Source: Phalacrocorax aristotelis
Lineage: Eukaryota > Chordata > Aves > Suliformes > Phalacrocoracidae
DNA: 64,000 bases
NCBI RefSeq assembly: GCF_949628215.1
Contig: NC_134311.1
Coordinates: 11,656,582-11,720,581 of the forward strand
Direction: 5' to 3'
Below the pieces are notes generated by a model, which saw only the letters and a list, made by a program, of their open reading frames with translations, did not search any database and was not told the origin of the DNA. How positions within the stretch are numbered: the stretch's first letter is position 1; each line of letters begins with the position of its first letter. Of this stretch, positions 55,715-64,000 are shown one piece after another. Both the position numbers and the translations under genes were made by a program.

Positions 55715-58700
55715 AACTTATTTTAACAATGGTTGGACTCTAAGAAGGAATTGTTTATCAATTCAATAAATCAAAAGGACATTTTTTAGTTTTGTCAATA
55801 CATATTTGATTTCATTAGAAGCTTTGAAAATGATATTATTCTTGCAAATGAAAAAATCCTGACATTTTTGTGTCCATTTTCACAATTTAAAATTTTATTT
55901 TAATTGCATGAAATAAATCTAGCCTGATTTTAGCCTGTCAGATTTTACCACAGAATAATATTTCTGAATTTTCCCACCCAACTAAAATCCACAAGTCCTT
56001 AAAACAACACCAATATTTTTAATCGCTATCACAGATATGCAACAAGTAACTCAGCTATTTAAAATCTGAAGGAATCTGTAGTAACTGTCAGTTATCACTG
56101 TGGAGCGCTATTTAGAAAATGACAATTTTTGAAATAGATTTGTCTATTAATCATATATGCAATTACTTAATTATTAACTGAACAACAACAGGTAGGGCAG
56201 CATCTGAGTTTGATTAACTGTTATGCACATAACTGTCTGTTTAAAATATAGTGATAAATGTGATGCTGTTTATCCCTGTTCAAAGGCAAAGCAATACAAA
56301 AATATGTTGCAGGTGAAGAAAAATGGAATGATGTGTTTACAAAATCCATCTTGTTATATATTACAATTTAACTCCTCAATTTCTTTACATAGGCAGATTT
56401 GGTCATGACAATATATATTCAAGAATTTTACTCAGTTAAATTTTAGATCAGACACATGATATCAATAAAATTAGTTGTTTTGAAGAATGGTCTTCCTGAA
56501 TTCCTTCATACAGAAAAAAATTTGTTTCTTAATATGTATTTTTGTAAACCACTACACCACTAGTTCACAGGAAAAGAAATCTACTACACTAAACTTCTTG
56601 GCCCCTGTGGTTTCGTAAATGGAAATCCCCTTCCCTTCAACTCTCACACAGCATCAGGTGTGCCATCTAGCTCCCTGTTAGCACAAAATCAACTACACGA
56701 GACAACTTATTTTAGAACTTGCTCAGAAGGCAATTGGATTCCTACTACCTGTAAGTCCTTCAAACATTATTTCAGCATGTCCCCATGCTACACAAGGATA
56801 TGAAACATTTATTTTTATTGTCAAGCTGTACCAGTCTGACAGCATGAGACATGTCATTCTAATTATTTCAGGAACTTTGGGGTCAGTTGCTCTAAAGAAA
56901 TATGTCTTAATAATGTAAAGGCATAATTTGACCCAAAGAACACCAAGGACACTTAAAACATGTGCATGTGACATTTTTTCTGGTGTAACGCCTTGAGAAC
57001 ACCCTTTATCATCATAGGTAGTAGTAGCCTACATAGGAGTTTAATTTGCTAGTAAGAAACAAAATGAGGCAGATAATTTTTAACATTTCATATTCATTAC
57101 TTAAAAATAATGTTTGTCTTCCATATCACATAGTATAATTTCTGATCCCTAGCTGGGTAAAAATCTTTAAAATGAGTCAGTGAAATGAGAAGAAAAATTA
57201 AGCCACAGGACTGGGAAAAATAATGATTGCCACTGAAAATATTAGCAATTTTGGTGAACCCACATTCCATTCTGGATTTCATACATTTCAAGCATTTCCT
57301 TTCACACAAATATGTAGTTCAGCTTCACAGTACATCAAAGTCTGTGTCACATATAGATCTTTAAACAGGAATTTGATAGAATCCAAACGATTTATATAGA
57401 TGTAGAAGTGCCATTTCCTACTTTGTGTCATACACAGTGGCATACAAAAATGTATGCATTAACAACTATATTGAAGGTTTTTCTCCTTTCACTCTTTTTC
57501 TTTAGGAATTCCATCTTATGTCCTGTCTGATAAGAAACAAAACCAATTACTAAATGTTTTTAAAATTACTTTGGACTCCTTTCAGGGTAAAAATCTTCCG
57601 GAAATTTCTGTGTGTAAACAGAATGCTAAGATTCAGTAAAAGCTTTTGGAAACACTACTAGATTCTTTCATCACATTAAAAAAATTCTAATACTAGCAAA
57701 CCAAACTTGTCTTTTTTTCTTTGTACATGTATGCATGTATTTTTTTCTGAGTTATCCAATGCCTAGCTGTCCTGTCCTCTGACAAAATTTTCAACCTTTT
57801 TTAATCCTATAATTTATATTATGGAGCTGTGTGCTATTTTCACCCCACACAGCTGCAGAAACTTTGTAAACATTTATGAAAAATGGCACCTTCTATTTAG
57901 AGTGGAGAAGGCTATGGCATCAGAGAAAGCAAGATTCTCAAGTATGTTCTAGAAAACTTTAGCGTTCACATACAACAGACTCTGAAATGGAGAAAAGGGT
58001 CAAGATGATTTTTTGTCTGGTTGTTTCTACTTCTGACACACTGCTGTTCTGTTTATCATTACAGGGGGAAAAAGATACCAGGATGTTTATGCTTAGCACC
58101 TAGGAAGATGGTATTAAAGTCAAGCGCAGTGAAATTAGATTTCCAGTCCCACGTTAGTATCAAAGAGAAAATATTTCATATCAAGTCCCTGCAATGATTG
58201 GTAACCAGAAAGCTTTATTAATCTAAAGCATTCAGTGATTTGGAGAGTTAACAGGCTGCTCCTTTTCCTTCCTTAATCAGGTACTGGGCTGTTTTTCTGC
58301 CTCTCTTTTCTGTTTGCTGCTGTTGTGACTTAATCCTTTCATACATGTCCATTATGGAGTCTCAGCCTGAATGTATAAAACCTTTTACCTGCTTCTCAAA
58401 CAAAATACTGTGCAATCTCATGGCTTATTCAAAATTTTGAACTTTTCAGTTATGATATTAATTTTTGACAAACTTGCATTCCTTTTTTATTTTATTTTAT
58501 TTAATCTCTACAGTAAAAACTGCACGCAAGCAAATGTTTGCTAAACTTTGCAGACACATAAAATTTTCTGTTTATTACTGCCAACACCTCACCTGTTTAT
58601 TGTTCTACTAAGCATCTGGTATAAGACAAGAACTATCCTTACTTCCCCTCCCAATGATTAATATATCTTTGGCAAATTTCTGCAGAAGACACATGAAGGT

Positions 58701-61700
58701 GCATAAGATCTGCTGCAGCTTCTGGGAGCTGCTGTGCGTAAAGCAGAAGAGCATACCTGGGACCGTTGTAAGCATGTGACTCAAACAAAGCAGTCTGTAA
58801 GCCCCGAGGATAAAAGCATTCGTGCCTATTTTGATAGGGTCCAGCCACACAGGGTGGCTTATGCCTGTGAAGGAGTGGTCTGCCTCTCTTATAGTCCATG
58901 CTTACATCAAAGCATTCTCCTTTGTCTGCCATTCTGCCCCTCACTGGGTCTGTAAGAATAAGCAGGGGAAAAAAAAGTCCACAAAAAATGAAATCTCTTT
59001 GTGCCTTAAAAAAGCTACTACAAAAAGTCTAAACAACTTAAACAAGATCTTCTGTTCTCCATATGGGTAGACAATAATGTGCTCAAAGTCAGTGCCAGCA
59101 AAGATATTATTTACTTTTCATGCTTGCTGAGTATTTAAAAATGCAACTGCAACCTCAAAGTGGATAGTAAGGTTTATTCCTCTGTGACTCTGAATAACCA
59201 TTGGTGGCTAAATCTCAGAGTCTTCAGGTCTACTTTGGGAAAACATACAAATCTTGAATGCCTGTCCTTCCACCTGCAAATTATTTAATGACAATTTGAC
59301 AAAGAAAAGATATAATTCTAGAGAACTGTCTTTCCTGTGACTTTCGTATTGTCACAATAGAAACCCAGTTCTTAGAAAAGCCTTTCATGAAAAAAATTGT
59401 TACCTACAAGGTAGACAAATAAAAAATAATTTGCTTTCCTTTTTTCATTCTTCTTTTTTAGATTTATAAAATATCTGTTTGAAATCATATCACCATGCAT
59501 TAGGTCTAGTAAACCTAGCAACCTATTGCATTTATTTGGCTCCTGTTAATGCATTTTGAAAAGGAATTTCATTGCCAGATGTAATTTTATTACTTTTTAC
59601 TTTTGAAAATGAGGGCTTGATCCTATATTGCTGTGGCAATGCACTCAGGATTTGGGTCCTGTATGTACAGAACTTCCTATAGTAAATGACAACCATTATC
59701 ATACCCTCTCACAGTTAAAGGTGATGACTTTCACCTTATTTAACAATAAAACTGCAACATCTTCAATAAAGAAACTATCTCTGATAATGTGTTTGCATAG
59801 CTCTGAGGAAAATAAGCTGTTGGCCTTCCTGGGCCATCAGAATCATACTATAATACAAATGCTCAATTATTAATGTTATCGTGGGCAATAACATTCTGGA
59901 AGGATGCTCCAAATTGACTCATAATTGTCTGATACTTAATTTCAGATGTGAATATCTGGAGCAAATTTGAGTCCCTTGCTAAAATGTTACTTAAAAGTCC
60001 AGTCAAAAAAAAAAAAAAAATTACATGCTATATCTGCATTAGTGAATTAAATACTGAGTATCATAACTGCATATACTTTTCAGTTAGTGGTATGCTTTCT
60101 GGCAGGCACTCAGCCTGCGTCAATCATCAGTCTCCCAAAGAAACCCTTGGCACCATTATGGAGTTTGAGATCACTCCCTACTTAAGTGGGACCCTCTTTT
60201 GGAGGCTAGGAGGATTTAATAATTCAGATTCCAGACTTTTTGCACCAGTTGGGCTCAATGCCAGCAAACACTCCCTAGCACTGCTTTACTTGGTATTACA
60301 GATGTTGCCACAGGGGCCAGATATCACAGTATCGTTGCTCACAATATTATCGACAACGGAGTCATCTGTCTCAGCTCTAGAACGTGCTTAATATTTTTTT
60401 TAACTGATTTATATTTCAGCGTAAACTGTTCAGTGTCTTCAGCTGCTTCTGTTCTTGTGTATGGCCAGATTGCAAACAGCAGGGAAAAATCCCTATCATC
60501 CATAAGCAAGCATTTAATTTCTTGGCTGAAAATTTCACACAGGAGAGAGTTTTCTAGTTTGTATGCTAGTAAATGCATTTACAGCTAAGACACCATCACA
60601 AAATGGACAGACAGTTATGAAAGTAAGTTTGCACATGACTGAACAAGTCCAACCCACTTGCATTCAAATTATCTAAAATGAATGGTCCAATTTCTGCTAT
60701 CCTTCAGTCTGCACTTGTTATTCTGTGCATAGAGATTCAGACCACCATAAATTTGTGTCAGCTGTTTCACTTTCAAAACAGATTTTCAGAATTTTCTGTC
60801 TTATCACAGATATTTTTCAGAAAAAGCTAGGAACTGTCTCCTGATTACTCTAACTATCGAACAAAAATTAATAAGTAATAATGATGGATGAATCTCCAAA
60901 ACTGTATGATTCAGCTCACAGTACCCTTCTCCTCTCTCTCCAAATAATAATTTGGAAGTGACTGGCTAGAAGTCAGGAATATCTATTTGGACCTTCTCAG
61001 AAGCATCTTACTGAGCAGAGGAGGGATTCCAGGCAATAGGATTTTTTGTTGGCATACTAACACAGAGAGAGTAGAGACCCCCCAAGAGCTTCTGAAAGGA
61101 GTCAAAGTGAAAGGAAACTCCAAGGTCTATTTTGTGATTAGAGTATTAGATGAGTTTTATGGGGATTTCTCTCTTTATGCCAGACCACTTCCATACCCAC
61201 AAAGAAAATTCTTACTCTGTCTGTGTCTCAGACATACAAACCGGAATTTCTTTCCCACATTATCTGTACAGGTTTTTAAATACTTAAATGGGAAACTCCT
61301 CCAGGCAAGACCTGATCCTCAATACAGCACAAACAGCTCCCAGTACAGCTGACTCTGACCTACACTAAGAGTACACACTGTAAAAAACTCAGATATTATA
61401 TGATCTGACATTGAGGTTAAAGCTCATCTATTACGTATTTAAACTGAGTAACTCATGCCTGACAAAGAAAACTTCAGTTTAAGAACAAAATTTCAATCCT
61501 AATTAAAAGTGTTAACTCACTTTTTGTGTTTGTACATAATATTTTTTTGACCAAGGTTTAAAGACTTATTTTTCGGAGTATGTTTAAGTATAACTTTGCA
61601 GCAGGGGTTCAATTAGTACAATAATGCTAACTTTGAAAGTTAGCTTTTTCTGCAATGTGGCAGCAACAATAAGTGGAAATAACTCCTTTCTCTTGGATGG

Positions 61701-62788
61701 ATTCATAAATGAATGGTAAATGAAATCTGTTGACAGTCACCAGATGGTGACATTATCAACAATCTTACAAGCTTTGTTTCACTGTAGGTATAGTTTAATC
61801 TTAGGGAAAATGTACTTTGTTGGTCATACATTTTTTCATTATATATGATATTGTTTTTTATAAGCAACAACTGTATTTGGAAAAATGTCCTAAGTGCAGA
61901 GATGACACCCTATGTTATTGTGATAAAAATAAGGAAATACGTTGCTTGAATCAAAGTTTCCCAAATGCAACCTAAAAAACTTGATTGTTATTTTGAAGCT
62001 GGGGATTTGTAATCATAGGTTCATAAGTCATGCATTTCATGTTCATCTAGTAATGCCATTCTACATACTAATATTGTACAATTTAATATATTCAGCAAGA
62101 ATAATTTACTTAATATGTTTAGGTACTGGAAAGGAAAGTTCAGCAAGAATGTAGTGTTACATTACTTTGTTACTGGAAATAAAATTATTACAGTCTTTGT
62201 ATATTCACTAATAAATTTAGGAATAAATATCTAATATCTTCATATGTGGTAAAATATTTGGAAAGGAGATTAACTAAAACCTAGATACTGCTGTATTTTT
62301 TTTTTATGTGCAAAAAGTGACTGCATTTGAGACAGAAATTACCTTGAAACTTGATTCAGTAAATTAAGTTGCATTTTAAAATTCTAATTTGGAACATTTA
62401 TCCCTTACAAGAATAGGTCCATATATGAACAAAAGCAGTGCTGTTGCAGTGCAAAAATATGTTCTAAAAAGCAATCTTCCTACAGGACGTCCGACCAAAT
62501 TTTCTGCGTCCCTTGAGCCTGATCACAAGTAATCCTTCCATAATACATACTTTTAAAGCAAAAGATAATTTATCTTATCATAATAGTCTAGTACATAGAT
62601 GGTGCAAAAAAGTGCATCTCACAGTAGACTTGTACATGAGATACTGTAAAAAAAACAACCCCTCCTTGGAAAGAAAAGTTATAGTATGTATAATTAGCAT
62701 AATTCTAGGCTCTTAGTATTTAACCTAAGCTTAGGGACCGAATATCTTGGCCATCAGCAATTATCCATTTAATCAAGGACAAGCATTC
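55715..62788. other. AT-rich DNA without recognised transposons
   Basis: About 7 kb with no transposon signature. An A-run of 16 is at 60005-60020. ORFs at 58639-58944 (minus, 101 codons), 59948-60391 (plus, 147 codons) and 60987-61352 (plus, 121 codons) are longer than most here, but I recognise no domain, signal or exon structure in them. Confidence 0.45.
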
Positions 62789-63052
62789 TGTCGTGGTTTA
62801 GCCTCATTGGCAACTAAACACCACGCAGCCATTCGCTCACTCCCCCCACCCAAGTGAGAGGTGGAAGAGAATCGGAAGACCTCCCACAGTGAAGAGAATT
62901 AACCCCTTCTCAGTTTAATAATTAAAATTTTAAAAAAAAAAACAAAACAAAACAGTGGAAAGGAATACTATGAGAGGCGCAAAACCAGGGGGGTGTGGGT
63001 GGGGGAAACGGAGGGAGGAGGGGAATGAACCGCCAAAACAAACCAAACGTGA
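62789..63052 (-). mobile_element. ERV LTR 3' fragment, antisense
   Basis: The minus strand ends in TAAACCACGACA (plus strand begins TGTCGTGGTTTAGCC at 62789). Read on the minus strand, it aligns with the last half of the 47028-47533 LTR: GGTTCATTCCCC, TGGTTTTGCGCCTCTCAT, TTAATTATTAAACTG, a block ending GATTCTCTTCC, then GGCTGCGTGG near the end. An extra stretch (AAGGGGTTAATTCTCTTCACTGTGG) resembles the start of the related LTRs. The 5' half is missing at about 63052, so this is a truncated solo LTR. The plus strand carries a G-quadruplex-like run at 62988-63015. Confidence 0.83.
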
Positions 63053-64000
63053 CAATATCACATAAAAATATAAGGACTACTTGTGCACATTGATTTGTCA
63101 TGTCATTACTAAGACTAAACTTATAAGTATAAGCCTGACCCAGTCTAAGAATAACAGTGTGATGGAGAAAAGAGACCCTTCACTTCCAGGAACCTTTAGC
63201 TCTAAGGATTTTTGGACTGAAAAAATAAGGACTAGTAATAAATACCCTTTCCTATGGTATGATATAATATTGTAATAATGGTAACTGCAAACTCTGAGTC
63301 AGCTCATCACTGAACTGAGACTCTTGAAAAATGAGACTAAGTGAAGAAAGAACTTTATGCAAGTGAAACTGTTCCATTAGTTTCACTTCTGGCATTACAG
63401 TCTAACAACAATATTTCATGTACTTCAGTTTCTCACAGAGTAGTTACAGCTACAATTTGTGAACTCCTCCCCTCTCTATTCGATAAAATAAATAATTATG
63501 TTCCCTCTTAAACTACAGCTACATCCCTCTTCTGAGTTAAGAATAATTCAGTGAAATTAAACACCTGGGGAGGGGTTTGTTTTGGGTTGTGATTTCTTTC
63601 CAGAAACTGAAAATTTCCAAATGTTCAGAAACTGCTAATTTAACAAGGAAAATGAAAAATTCCAAATATCAACCGGAAGGTATTTTGGGTTGTAGATTAT
63701 GTCAACACCAGAATAGAACCGTGACATGTAATGTTAGAGAATTTGTCTTAAAATTCCTGCAATTATGATTACCTACAGTTATTATGTGGAAATTTCACAG
63801 ATTTTAGGACTTTAAAGGGAAAAATTGCTTCAGGATGCATACACTTCACAGTCCCATCACATTTAATGAGACTTTACACAGGAATTTGAAGTTTGGCTCA
63901 AAATTTTTAAGAACATGCAAGGGAAAAGTAGCTAAATTTGAATTAAGCCTCAAATGCTCCCAGCATCTTTTCCAGATTTGTAGCATTTGGTGGTCTAACA
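63053..64000. other. AT-rich non-coding flank
   Basis: About 950 bp to the window end with no recognised element and only short ORFs. Confidence 0.5.

Noticed and set aside
58639..58944. 101-codon minus-strand ORF as a possible exon or pseudogene
   Set aside because: No recognised domain, overlapped by other ORFs on both strands, and no convincing splice sites or neighbours.
59948..60391. 147-codon ORF as a possible gene
   Set aside because: Starts beside a 16-nt A-run, shows no domain or signal, and no exon structure is apparent around it.
60987..61352. 121-codon plus-strand ORF
   Set aside because: Length is within chance for this window and no motif is recognisable.

Overview
The window looks like avian nuclear DNA from an AT-rich gene desert or a very large intron. 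The evidence is at least nine CR1 LINE copies (the dominant bird retroposon), several LTRs that resemble bird endogenous retrovirus LTRs, no Alu/L1/B1-type repeats, and long stretches with no credible open reading frame. The LTR types suggest a neoavian bird rather than a galliform, but that is recollection and not a search result. No host protein-coding gene, exon or functional RNA gene can be supported. Every substantial reading frame is either transposon-derived or an artefact of a simple repeat.

Layout: a 5'-truncated antisense CR1 (0.13-2.4 kb); a candidate antisense LTR (3.24-3.97 kb); a second antisense CR1 (6.6-7.57 kb); AT-rich single-copy-looking DNA with two very old CR1/L3-type relics (11.4-12.2 and 20.96-21.3 kb); an unrecognised, less AT-rich segment (13.77-15.48 kb); a GGAA microsatellite (19.7 kb); a solo LTR (21.63-22.18 kb); a sense CR1 (23.3-24.55 kb); a small sense CR1 scrap (28.9 kb); and an antisense CR1 next to a GTTATT microsatellite (31.8-33.4 kb).

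From 36.3 to 48.8 kb lies a cluster of CR1 pieces in alternating orientation. It contains a sense copy with an intact RT active-site motif (36.6-39.05 kb), a 5'-complete antisense piece whose ORF1 frame is kept over 402 codons with three stops (39.2-41.0 kb), a tRNA-Asn-headed SINE with a CR1 tail (41,767-41,922), a 3'-truncated sense copy (42.5-45.2 kb), and an antisense copy interrupted by an ERV LTR with a tRNA-Lys primer-binding site (47.03-47.64 kb).

Beyond that are a 373-nt uninterrupted homopyrimidine tract (49.3 kb), an LTR-like segment with a G-quadruplex motif and a homopurine tract (49.7-50.5 kb), about 12 kb with no recognisable transposon (50.5-62.8 kb), and an antisense LTR fragment (62.8-63.05 kb).

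No pathway or operon is present; the elements are related as parasites and relics. CR1 ORF2 supplies the endonuclease and reverse transcriptase, and the SINE tail shows that CR1 machinery was used in trans. The strongest novelty candidates are the tRNA-Asn/CR1 SINE, its head-to-head junction with a CR1, and a pair of nearly identical CR1 copies that share a stop codon. All family assignments come from reading the sequence by eye; no database search was run.
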